Source of the DNA: Actinomyces oris
Lineage (GTDB): Bacteria; Actinomycetota; Actinomycetes; Actinomycetales; Actinomycetaceae
Direction: 5' to 3'
DNA: 47,441 nucleotides
NCBI RefSeq assembly: GCF_001937665.1
Contig: NZ_MSKL01000004.1
Span: forward strand, 22,687-70,127
The position numbers were made by a program, and so were the translations under genes. Positions 8,330 through 16,034 of the stretch are shown in pieces; position 1 is the stretch's first letter; each line of letters begins with the position of its first letter. The notes beneath the pieces are model-generated. The model saw nothing but the letters and a program-made list of their open reading frames with translations. It was not told where the DNA came from and searched no databases.

Positions 8330-9694
8330 GTGGCGGGAGTGCTTGCCCGGGTCCGCTCGGTCATGGAGTCCTCCCCGTTCCTGCGCCATGTCCTGACACT
8401 GGTCAGCGGGACGGCCACCGCCCAGGCCATCGTCTTCGGCATGACGATGGTCCTCACCCGCATCTTCTCCGACGCGGACCTCGGCCAGCTCGCGCGCTAC
8501 ACCTCGGTGGTCTCGATCATCACGGCTGTGGCGGCGCTGCGCTACGACATGACGATCATGCTGCCCAAGAAGGACGCCTGGGCCCTGGCCTGCGCCCGCC
8601 TGGGAATGGTGTGCATCGTGGTGGTCTCGGTCGTCACGAGCGTCGTGGCCTTCCTCCTCAAACCGCTGATCACCCGGCAGTGGGGAGCCGATATCGCCGT
8701 TTGGATGCCGCTGCTGGGCGTGACCACGCTGCTGCTGTCGACGGTTCAGCTCCTCCAGTACTGGTACAACCGCCAGTCGGACTACCGGACGATCTCGATC
8801 AACCGGATCGAGCAGCAGGTCGGGCAGTCCCTCGGCCAGCTCGTCCTGGGGGCGGCGGGGATGGTCAGTGTCGGGGGCCTGCTGATCGGTCAGACGATCG
8901 GGCAGCTCTGGGCCTTCGTCAACCTGGGGCGCAAGGCCAAGCCGCTGCACCGGCCGCTGCCGCCGGAGGCTCCCAGTCTGCGGCAGGTCGCCCGCCGCTA
9001 CCGGCGCATGCCCCTGCTCAACGGCCTCAACGCCTTCGTCGACGCCGTGCGGCTCAACGGCATCAACCTGCTCGTGGGCTCCTACTCGGTGGCCAGTCTG
9101 GGCCAGTTCAACCTGGCGTGGCGCTGCCTGGAGGTTCCGATGGCCCTCATCAACGCCGCCGTGGGCCAGGTCTTCTTCCACAAGCTCGCCACGCTGCAGC
9201 CCGGACAGATGCGCCCGCTGGTGCGTCAGGTCATCAAACGGGTCCTCATGATCGGGTCCGTTCCCTTCGCCCTGCTCTTCGTCGTCTCGCCGTGGCTCTT
9301 CCCCCTGCTCTTCGGCAGCCAGTGGGTCGAGTCGGGCGGCTTCGCTCGAGCGCTGACACCCTGGCTGTTCATTCTGCTGGTCACCTCGCCGCTGTCCAAC
9401 CTCTTCGTCGTCACGGAGAACCAGGACTGGATGCTGATCTTCTCGGTGGTCTATGCCGCCGTCCCGCTGGCCTGGCTCTGGTTCAGCCCGTACTCGCTGC
9501 TGACGACCACCTACATCCTGGGTGCCATCATGTGCGTCATCCTCGTGGGACAGATCCTCATGGCCGACGCCGCAGCCCGCGGCTTCGACTCGCGCCCCCC
9601 GGCCTCGGAGGCCAATGAGGGGCACTACGAGGCCGCAGGCGAGCCTGAGCCCTCCGCCTCCGTACCCGCCGATCCTCACGATGAGGAGCAGTGA
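8330..9694 (+). CDS. Wzx-type oligosaccharide flippase (MOP superfamily)
   Basis: 454 residues; GTG 8330 is the earliest convincing start, with an ATG at 8363 as alternative. The protein is hydrophobic with about 12-14 membrane spans and a charged, soluble C-terminal tail of about 35 residues. The N-terminal HVLTLVSGTATAQAIVFGMTM and the LTRIFSDADLGQLARYTS segment are typical of Wzx/RfbX flippases. Its role would be to move undecaprenyl-linked oligosaccharide to the outer face of the membrane. It lies 26 nt after the 3-dehydrogenase gene, in the same transcription unit, so the diacetamido-uronic-acid-containing unit is its likely cargo (inference). The locus also encodes an ABC exporter, so two export routes exist. 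Confidence 0.85.
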   Translation: MAGVLARVRSVMESSPFLRHVLTLVSGTATAQAIVFGMTMVLTRIFSDADLGQLARYTSVVSIITAVAALRYDMTIMLPKKDAWALACARLGMVCIVVVSVVTSVVAFLLKPLITRQWGADIAVWMPLLGVTTLLLSTVQLLQYWYNRQSDYRTISINRIEQQVGQSLGQLVLGAAGMVSVGGLLIGQTIGQLWAFVNLGRKAKPLHRPLPPEAPSLRQVARRYRRMPLLNGLNAFVDAVRLNGINLLVGSYSVASLGQFNLAWRCLEVPMALINAAVGQVFFHKLATLQPGQMRPLVRQVIKRVLMIGSVPFALLFVVSPWLFPLLFGSQWVESGGFARALTPWLFILLVTSPLSNLFVVTENQDWMLIFSVVYAAVPLAWLWFSPYSLLTTTYILGAIMCVILVGQILMADAAARGFDSRPPASEANEGHYEAAGEPEPSASVPADPHDEEQ

Positions 9695-9695
9695 C

Positions 9696-10964
9696 GTGCA
9701 CGTCGTCCTCACTCCCTCGTGGTACCCGGACCGGTCCCGCCCCCACAACGGTTCCTTCTTCCGTGACCAGGCGCGCATGCTTCAGCGCGGCGGGATGCGA
9801 GTGGGCGTCATCGCCTTGGAGCCGGTCTCCTTCTGGCAGGCGCGCCGGGAGCTGACGGCGGATGTCGAGGAGGGGATCGTCGTCGTGCGCGGCACGGTGC
9901 CCACGATCCCCAAGGGAGCGCTGCCCGGGGACCGGATGGCGGCTCGCGCCGTAGCGGCCCGAGCGGTGCGGCTCTATGAGGAGACGATCCGCAGTCTGCC
10001 TGAGCCTTCCGGCAGTGGCGGGGCACAGGCGGCCCCTGACGTCGTTCACGCCCACTCGGTGTTCACCGGTATTCACGTCGGCCGCTATGCCGCCGAGCAC
10101 TGGGGCGCCGGACTGGCCATCACCGAGCACCGCCCCAGCTCGACGGACCGCAGCGTCCACGGATGGCGGTACCGGGCCCTGCGGCGCGATCTGAGGCATG
10201 CCGGAGGACGGGCCGTCGTCTCCACCCCCTTCGCCGAGGCCCTGCGGGACTACTGGCGGCTCGGGGAGTGGAGGAGCATCGCCCTGCCGGTCAACGACGA
10301 CGTCTTCGACGTCTCCAGGCCCGCCGACCAGGACCGCCAGGGCGACAACGCCAGAGCCCTGACTGTCTGCCATGTCTCCCACCTGGGGCGTAACAAGCGC
10401 CCCGAGGAGACCATCCGCGCTGTCGCCCGCCTGGCACGCGCCGATCTCGCCGCCGGGCGCGAGCCCACGCGACTGCTCCTCGTCGGAGGGGAGGATCACG
10501 AGATCGAGGCCCTCAGAGAGCTGGCCCGGGCCGAGGGCATTGAGCAGACCTCCACCTTCACCGGCCGAGTGCCCCACGACGAGGTCAGCGGACTCATGGC
10601 CGCCAGCGACGTCTTCGTCCTGGCCAGCGAGGTCGAGGCCGGGGGCACCGTCCTGGCCGAGGCGCAGGCCCTGGGGCTCGCCTGCGTGGCCACGCCCACC
10701 TGGGCGGGACGCTTCATGGTCGAGCCCGAGACCGGCCTCGTCCTGCCCGCTGAGGCCCAGGCCGACGACGACGCCCTCGTCGCCGCCCTGACCGAGGCCC
10801 TCACCCAGGTGACCGACGCGATCCGCGCCGGGGGCTACTGCCCTGAGACCATCCGGGCCCGCGCTCGCCGGCGCTTCGGGGAGGAGACCTTCGTCAAGGC
10901 CTGCCGAGAGCTCTACGAGCAGGCGTGCGGTGAGATCAGCGGGAGCGCCGGGAGTACTCAGTGA
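9696..10964 (+). CDS. Glycosyltransferase family 4
   Basis: 422 residues from GTG 9696, chosen because GAGGAG at 9683-9688 sits 7 nt upstream; an ATG at 9681 lacks such a site and overlaps the flippase gene more. GT-B fold: an N-terminal half with VVLTPSWYPDRSRPHNGSFFRDQ and a C-terminal nucleotide-sugar domain with CHVSHLGRNKRPEETI, GRVPHDEVSGLMAASDVFVLAS and EVEAGGTVLAEAQALG, which carries the E-x7-E-type motif of retaining GT4 enzymes. It is the last gene of the plus-strand operon starting at 5442. Its final 29 nt overlap the 3' end of the convergent GT4 gene. Donor and acceptor are unknown. Confidence 0.85.
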   Translation: MHVVLTPSWYPDRSRPHNGSFFRDQARMLQRGGMRVGVIALEPVSFWQARRELTADVEEGIVVVRGTVPTIPKGALPGDRMAARAVAARAVRLYEETIRSLPEPSGSGGAQAAPDVVHAHSVFTGIHVGRYAAEHWGAGLAITEHRPSSTDRSVHGWRYRALRRDLRHAGGRAVVSTPFAEALRDYWRLGEWRSIALPVNDDVFDVSRPADQDRQGDNARALTVCHVSHLGRNKRPEETIRAVARLARADLAAGREPTRLLLVGGEDHEIEALRELARAEGIEQTSTFTGRVPHDEVSGLMAASDVFVLASEVEAGGTVLAEAQALGLACVATPTWAGRFMVEPETGLVLPAEAQADDDALVAALTEALTQVTDAIRAGGYCPETIRARARRRFGEETFVKACRELYEQACGEISGSAGSTQ

Positions 10965-12057
10965 CGGCGGTCTCGTAGGCGCGGCCGTAGGCGCGCGCCA
11001 CCTCGCTGGGGGAGAAGGCCCGCGGCAGCGTGTCCTGGATGTCTCGCGCCGTCAGACCCTCGCAGCGCTGCATGACGTCGACGACCGCACCGGCCCACGT
11101 CGCCGGGTCGTCCTGACTGACGATCTCGGTCACCGAGGGATCCAGGAAGCTGGTGTGCGCTCCCCGATCACTGGTGACCACCGGCCGGCCTGCGGCAACG
11201 GCCTCGGCGGCGCCCAGGAAGAAGGTCTCCGCGAGCGTGGGGACGAGGAAGAGATCACTGTCGGCCAGGATCTGCTGAACCTGATCGCCCGGGAGCTGAC
11301 CTGTCAGCTCCAGGTCGACGCCCAGGCGCTCAGCGAGATCGGCGCAGTGATCAGCCAGCGGCCCGCCACCCACCCAGGTCAGCCGGGCCGGCACCCCCTG
11401 CTCGGCCAGCGCCGCGACCACCTCGACGGCCAGGTCGGGGCGCTTGCGCTCGATGAGCCCCCCGATGCCGACGATCCGCAGCGTGTCGCGCCCCACCTCG
11501 ATGCTGCGGCGCGGCGCCGGCTCCTCAGGCATGGTGACCTCATTGGGGACCGTCAGGATCTCGCCGTTGGGGCGGTAGGCCCGCAGGTCGGCGGCGAGCT
11601 GGTCGGAGACGGTGGTGACGACGTCGGGCCTGCGCTCCAGACGCAGAACCACCTGAGCGCCCGCCCGCGCCAGGGAACCGAGCTCAGCACCGCGCTGGGC
11701 GATCCCCGACCAGTGCTCCGTGTGGAGCCACGGCTGGCGGGGCCGACCCAGGGCGTAGGGCAGGAGGGTGGAGACCGCGTGGGTGTGGACGACGTCGCTG
11801 CCCCGAGTCAGGGCCGCCAGCTCCCGTCTGGCTGCGAGCAGCTCATGGGGCCGCGACAGCGTCATGGGCAGGCGGACGACGGGCAGACCCATCACTCGAT
11901 CGTGCCGCACGCCGTCGTCGACGGAGGTCGAGGCGAGGTGGACGACGCGAATGTCGTGGCCGGCTGCCGCCATGGAGGCGGCGTGGCGTGCCACGAAGAC
12001 CCCGAGACCGGGGGAGCGGCCCGTGGGGAACCAGGTGGTGACGATGGTGACGCGCAT
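10936..12057 (-). CDS. Glycosyltransferase family 4
   Basis: 373 residues from ATG 12057; the open frame extends upstream to 12162 but the extension runs into the epimerase gene and lacks family similarity. MRVTIVTTWFPTGRSPGLGVFVARHA begins a typical GT4 N-terminal domain with the glycine-rich acceptor loop. VHTHAVSTLLPYALG, VGIGGLIERKRPDLAVEV and LADSDLFLVPTLAETFFLGAAEAVAAG complete the GT-B fold, the last being the retaining E-x7-E-type region. It lies 31 nt downstream of the WbpI-like epimerase gene on the same strand, forming a two-gene unit, which suggests it uses the epimerised diacetamido-uronic acid donor (inference). Confidence 0.85.
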   Translation of the reverse strand: MRVTIVTTWFPTGRSPGLGVFVARHAASMAAAGHDIRVVHLASTSVDDGVRHDRVMGLPVVRLPMTLSRPHELLAARRELAALTRGSDVVHTHAVSTLLPYALGRPRQPWLHTEHWSGIAQRGAELGSLARAGAQVVLRLERRPDVVTTVSDQLAADLRAYRPNGEILTVPNEVTMPEEPAPRRSIEVGRDTLRIVGIGGLIERKRPDLAVEVVAALAEQGVPARLTWVGGGPLADHCADLAERLGVDLELTGQLPGDQVQQILADSDLFLVPTLAETFFLGAAEAVAAGRPVVTSDRGAHTSFLDPSVTEIVSQDDPATWAGAVVDVMQRCEGLTARDIQDTLPRAFSPSEVARAYGRAYETAVTEYSRRSR

Positions 12058-12088
12058 GATGCTGCTGAAGGAGCCGGTGCTGAGGCGA

Positions 12089-13171
12089 TCAGCCGGGCAG
12101 GTGGTCAGTGAGGGCCTGAACCACTCGGCTCGCGGCGTTGCCGTCCCCGTAGGGGTGGGCATCGGCCTCGGCGGGCTCGGTCGGCCTCGGACGGGAGGCG
12201 GCGCTCACCAGGGCCTGACCGGGCTCGACCAGGACGTTCCATCCCAGGTTGACGGTCTCCACCCACTCGGTCTGGGGACGCACCGTGGTGCACGGCACGC
12301 GCAGTAGGAAGGCCTCCTTCTGCAGACCGCCGGAGTCGGTGACCACGCCGCGTGCGTGCAGGGTCGAGGCGACGAGCTCGGGGTAGGCCAGAGGCGGGTG
12401 CATCCGCAGGTTGCCGGAGTCCCCCAGGGCGATGCCGTGCTCGTCGCACTTGGCCACCAGACGCGGGTGCGCCAGGAGGACCACGGGGTGATCGACCGCC
12501 GCCAGTGAATCCAGGATGGAGCGCAGTCGCTCGCGGTCGTCGGTGTTCTCCGCCCGGTGGATGGTGGCCAGCGAGTAGCCGCCCTCGGGCAGGTCCAGCT
12601 CGGTCATGACAGGGGAGGGCTCATCGATGACGGAGTCGCGCACCGAGAACAGGATGTCGGTCATCACGTCGCCCACGACGACGGTCCGCTCGGCCAGCCC
12701 CTCGTCGGCCAGGTGAGCGGCCCCCACCTCGGTCGGTGCCAGCAGCAGGTCGGCGGCGTGGTCGGTCAGGATCCGGTTGATCTCCTCGGGCATGGCCCGG
12801 TTGAAGGACCGCAGGCCCGCCTCCAGGTGGGCGATGGGCACGTGGAGCTTGACGGCGGACAGGGCCCCGGCCAGCGTGGAGTTCGTGTCCCCGTAGACCA
12901 GGACCCAGTCGGGGCGGTGGGTCTCGATGGTCTCGTCCATGGCTGCGAGCATCGTTCCGGTCTGCACCCCGTGCGATCCTGAGCCGACTCCCAGGTGGAC
13001 GTCCGGGGCCGAGATCCCCAGGTCGCTGAAGAAGACGTCGGAGAGCATCGGGTCGTAGTGCTGCCCAGTGTGAACAATCACATGGTCGATGCCGGCCTCT
13101 CGGAAAGCGGCGTCGATCGGGGCTAGCTTGACGAACTGGGGCCGGGCGCCCACTACTGACATGACACGCAT
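12089..13171 (-). CDS. UDP-GlcNAc 2-epimerase family, WbpI/WlbD-like
   Basis: 360 residues. VVGARPQFVKLAPI, VHTGQHYDPMLSD, VYGDTNSTLAGALSA, HLEAGLRSFNRAMPEEINR, HRAENTDDRERL and TDSGGLQKEAFLL are all canonical 2-epimerase motifs. The SFNRAMPEEINR form is closer to my recollection of WbpI/WlbD, which act on UDP-2,3-diacetamido-glucuronate to give the manno epimer, than to WecB/MnaA, which act on UDP-GlcNAc. With the other four pathway enzymes in this window, that makes the diacetamido substrate the best guess. A TAGAGT box at 13184-13179 (minus) ends 7 nt before the ATG and no Shine-Dalgarno is visible, so translation may be leaderless. A plain UDP-GlcNAc 2-epimerase remains possible. Confidence 0.85.
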   Translation of the reverse strand: MRVMSVVGARPQFVKLAPIDAAFREAGIDHVIVHTGQHYDPMLSDVFFSDLGISAPDVHLGVGSGSHGVQTGTMLAAMDETIETHRPDWVLVYGDTNSTLAGALSAVKLHVPIAHLEAGLRSFNRAMPEEINRILTDHAADLLLAPTEVGAAHLADEGLAERTVVVGDVMTDILFSVRDSVIDEPSPVMTELDLPEGGYSLATIHRAENTDDRERLRSILDSLAAVDHPVVLLAHPRLVAKCDEHGIALGDSGNLRMHPPLAYPELVASTLHARGVVTDSGGLQKEAFLLRVPCTTVRPQTEWVETVNLGWNVLVEPGQALVSAASRPRPTEPAEADAHPYGDGNAASRVVQALTDHLPG

Positions 13172-13461
13172 GGCCGAGACTCTACCGTGACTCCGCAGGC
13201 TCCGGTGCCACCGGAGACCAACGCATCAAGCGCGGGGGCGTCTTTTCGTACGGTCGTGAATATCGCTGAGGCGGCGCTGAAAGGGCTGTGTCTAGTCGGC
13301 TGCGCGCCCCGGTTGGTCACCGCCACCGTGAGGATCCTGCCCGCCGTTGTCGTGGCATAACTGTGATCGGCCAATGGTACTATCATTCGCGCTCGAGTCT
13401 GTCTGCCTGGTGCGGCCGCGCCTGGTTCCTGAGATACCCCCTAAAGGAGGCGAGGCACCGT
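13172..13461. promoter_or_regulatory. Divergent intergenic region, epimerase versus GT4 operon
   Basis: 290 nt. On minus, TAGAGT (13184-13179) is a good -10 candidate just before the epimerase ATG. On plus, overlapping TACTAT (13378-13383) and TATCAT (13381-13386) are -10 candidates about 75 nt before the GT4 start. The -35 match (TAACTG at 13358-13363, spacer 17) is weak. A strong Shine-Dalgarno, AAAGGAGG at 13443-13450, precedes ATG 13462. The remaining sequence shows no coding signal. Confidence 0.45.
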
Positions 13462-14616
13462 ATGGCTGCGATCGTCTACCACGCCCCATTTCCCCTGGAT
13501 CGGGAGGCGTCGTCGGCTTCCGGTATCCGACCTGTGCGCATGCTCGACGCCTTCCGGGACCTCGGTTACACCGTTCTGGACGTCACCGGCTCGGCGCGGG
13601 AGCGATCCCGCCGCCTGCGGGCCCTGAGGGACCGTCTTCAGGGCGGGGAGCGCATTGACTTCCTCTACTCCGAGTGCGCGACCATCCCCACCATGCTGAC
13701 CGAGCCGCGTCACCTCCCGCCCCACCCCTTCGTGGACCCGGCGCTCATGCGGCTGATGCACCGGCACGGTGTGCCCACATCCCTGTTCTACCGGGACATC
13801 TACTGGGCGTTCCCGGACTATCGCGAACGAGTCGGAACCGCGCTGGCCACGGCCATGGGCTGCGTCTACCGCTACGACCTCGCCTGGTACTCCCGCTACA
13901 TCGACCGCCTCTACCTGCCCTCGATGCGTATGGGCGCCCACGTCCCCGGGTTCCCCGAGGAGCGCATGGCCCCGCTGCCCCCGGGCTGCGAGATCGTTGA
14001 TGAGGCGCCCTCCTCCCACGCCGACGGCGAGCTCAACCTGCTCTACATCGGTGGGCTGGGCGGCCACTACCGGCTCCAGGAGTGCCTGCGCGCCATCCTC
14101 GACGTCCCCGGCACCAGCCTGACCATCTGCACCCGTCCCGACCAGTGGGAGGCGGCCGGCGACCAGTACGCCGACCTGGTGGACGCCGCCGGCGGTAGGA
14201 TCGAGGTCGTTCACCGTTCCGGAGAGGAGCTCTCCGCCCTCTACGAGCGCGCGGACCTCTGCGTCCTGTTCGTTGAGCCCGACCCGTATCGGGAGTTCGC
14301 CTCCCCGGTCAAGCTTTACGAGTACCTCGGACGCGGCAAACCGGTCATCGCCTCCCAGGGGACCCTGGCCGCCGAGGTCGTGGGCGCCGCCGGTGCCGGT
14401 TGGACCCTTCCCTACGATGCCGGCGAGCTCTCCGGGCTGCTGCGCGGACTCCTTGAGCGCCCCCAAGAGGTCGCCGAGGCCGCCGGTCGTGCCCGAGAGG
14501 CTCGGCAGGAGCACACCTGGCTCAGTCGGGCTCGCACGGTCGCCAAGGACATGGAGGCGATTCGGGCCGGTGAGCTCGCCCCGGCCCGCACGCTGCGAGC
14601 AGGAGGAATCCGATGA
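13462..14616 (+). CDS. Glycosyltransferase (GT4-like, GT-B fold)
   Basis: 384 residues from ATG 13462, fixed by AAAGGAGG 11 nt upstream; the open frame continues further upstream into the intergenic region but without protein character. The N-terminal half (IVYHAPFPLDREASSASGIR) looks like an acceptor domain. The C-terminal half contains LNLLYIGGLGGHYRLQECL, YERADLCVLFVEPDPYREFASPVKLYEYLGRGKPVIAS, matching the donor-binding region of GT4/Glyco_trans_1 enzymes. The region FYRDIYWAFPDYRE is distinctive but I cannot assign it. It starts a plus-strand operon and overlaps the next GT4 gene by 4 nt (ATGA), implying translational coupling. Confidence 0.75.
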   Translation: MAAIVYHAPFPLDREASSASGIRPVRMLDAFRDLGYTVLDVTGSARERSRRLRALRDRLQGGERIDFLYSECATIPTMLTEPRHLPPHPFVDPALMRLMHRHGVPTSLFYRDIYWAFPDYRERVGTALATAMGCVYRYDLAWYSRYIDRLYLPSMRMGAHVPGFPEERMAPLPPGCEIVDEAPSSHADGELNLLYIGGLGGHYRLQECLRAILDVPGTSLTICTRPDQWEAAGDQYADLVDAAGGRIEVVHRSGEELSALYERADLCVLFVEPDPYREFASPVKLYEYLGRGKPVIASQGTLAAEVVGAAGAGWTLPYDAGELSGLLRGLLERPQEVAEAAGRAREARQEHTWLSRARTVAKDMEAIRAGELAPARTLRAGGIR

Positions 14617-16034
14617 GTGCACGAGGCTTCGTCAAAGCGTCGCTGGGCGCTCTGATCCTCGGCGGCACGGTGGCTGCGCTGGCGAAGGGGGTGACGTCTC
14701 GTCGGTGCGCCCGATCCGGTCGACCGGGCGGCGTCCTGGTGGCCACCCGCATCCACCTGCCCGAGGCCGCTGCCGCCTCCTTCCGGCTCGACAGCGTGGA
14801 GAAGGCGCTCGTGGCTGACGGGGTGGCGGTGCGGGTCCTCACCAGCCGGGCCCCGGCCGACGCGCCGCAGGGCGACCCCGATCCTGACGGGGTCCGGGTC
14901 TCCCGCTGGCCGGTCCTGCGGGACTCCTCGGGCTACCTGCGCGGCTACGTGCCCTATCTCTCCTTCGATCTGCCCCTGGCTCTGAGGCTGCTGACGGCCT
15001 CTCGTCCGGAGGCGATCCTCGTGGAACCGCCCCCAACGACCGGTGCGGTCGTTCGGGTGGTGGCGGCCCTGCGCAGGATCCCCTACGTGTGGTACGCCGC
15101 GGACGTCTGGTCGGCGGCCGCCGCCTCCACCGGTGCCGCCGACATCGTCGTCCGGGTCGTCAAGATGCTCGAGGCCTTCGCCGTCGGCGGGGCCGCGCGA
15201 GTCATCGCCGTCAATGACGGGGTCGCCCAGTCCGTCGCCGAGCTCGTGAACGCGGCAGAGGACGATGACGCCTGGACGCAGCGGATACGGGTCGTGCCCA
15301 ACGGGATCGACACCGCTGTCTTCGACGCCCACGGTCCGACTCCCTCTGAGCAGGATCGCGCTCGGATCGGGCTGAGCGGGCCGTACTTCGTCTACGCCGG
15401 AACGGCGTCGGAGTGGCAGGGAGCCGACGTCTTCGTCCACGCCCTGGCCCAGGTGCGACGCACTCATCCGAAGGCCCAGCTGCTCTTCCTGGGCCGGGGG
15501 ACGGCCTGGGAGGAGATCACTCAAGCCGCCTCCCAGCTGCCCGCGGGGGCCGACGGCGCTCCGGCCGTCATCATGCACCCGGCCGTGCCGGCGGCCGAGG
15601 CCGCCGTATGGCAGCGGGGCGCCGCGGCGGCCCTGGTGTCGATCAAGCCCGGACAGGGCTACGACTTCGCCTACCCCACCAAGGTCCTCTCCGCCCTGGG
15701 GTGCGGCACACCGGTGCTCTTCGCCGGTCGCGGGCCGGTGTCCGCGGACGTGCAGGACTTCGACCTGGGATGGGCGGCCGAGCACGACGCGGCGGCGGTC
15801 GCCGAGGCCATGCGCACGGCGCTGGACGTCTACGACGCCGAGATCGCCTCGGGCGCGAGGCCCGCGACGGCGCAGCGCTTCCACGACTGGGTCGAGGACC
15901 ATCGCTCGCTGCGTGCCACAGGGCAGTCCGCCGCCCACATTGTGCAGGAGGCCGCCGTCGGGGCCGCTGACGGCAGCAAGAAGAATGCTGAGTTCAATGA
16001 CGTACGTCGAGTGAGTGAGGAACAACGTTGGTGA
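14613..16034 (+). CDS. Glycosyltransferase family 4 with N-terminal hydrophobic segment
   Basis: 473 residues; ATG overlaps the previous stop and follows AGGAGGAA. A hydrophobic stretch at about 8-24 could be a membrane anchor. The GT4 core follows: GGVLVATRIHLPEAAAASFR, VWYAADVWSAAAAS, VVPNGIDTAVFD, YFVYAGTASEWQGADVFVHALAQ, QLLFLGRGTAWEE and SIKPGQGYDFAYPTKVLSALGCGTPVLFA. The layout resembles glycosyltransferases of the WbuB/ WbjE group (GT4 with the GIDT motif). It overlaps the DUF6541 gene by 4 nt (GTGA). The shared operon with a GT-B enzyme and a large membrane protein suggests joint work on one glycan. Specificity is unknown. Confidence 0.8.
   Translation: MSARGFVKASLGALILGGTVAALAKGVTSRRCARSGRPGGVLVATRIHLPEAAAASFRLDSVEKALVADGVAVRVLTSRAPADAPQGDPDPDGVRVSRWPVLRDSSGYLRGYVPYLSFDLPLALRLLTASRPEAILVEPPPTTGAVVRVVAALRRIPYVWYAADVWSAAAASTGAADIVVRVVKMLEAFAVGGAARVIAVNDGVAQSVAELVNAAEDDDAWTQRIRVVPNGIDTAVFDAHGPTPSEQDRARIGLSGPYFVYAGTASEWQGADVFVHALAQVRRTHPKAQLLFLGRGTAWEEITQAASQLPAGADGAPAVIMHPAVPAAEAAVWQRGAAAALVSIKPGQGYDFAYPTKVLSALGCGTPVLFAGRGPVSADVQDFDLGWAAEHDAAAVAEAMRTALDVYDAEIASGARPATAQRFHDWVEDHRSLRATGQSAAHIVQEAAVGAADGSKKNAEFNDVRRVSEEQRW

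Noticed and set aside
12089-13171. WecB/MnaA-type UDP-GlcNAc 2-epimerase as the first-choice call
   Set aside because: The SFNRAMPEEINR motif and the other four diacetamido-uronate pathway enzymes favour the WbpI type; the alternative is kept as possible in the gene entry.
14412-16025. 537-codon minus-strand open frame opposite a GT4 gene
   Set aside because: Gly/Arg/Asp-rich with no recognisable motif, while the plus-strand frame has full GT4 motifs.
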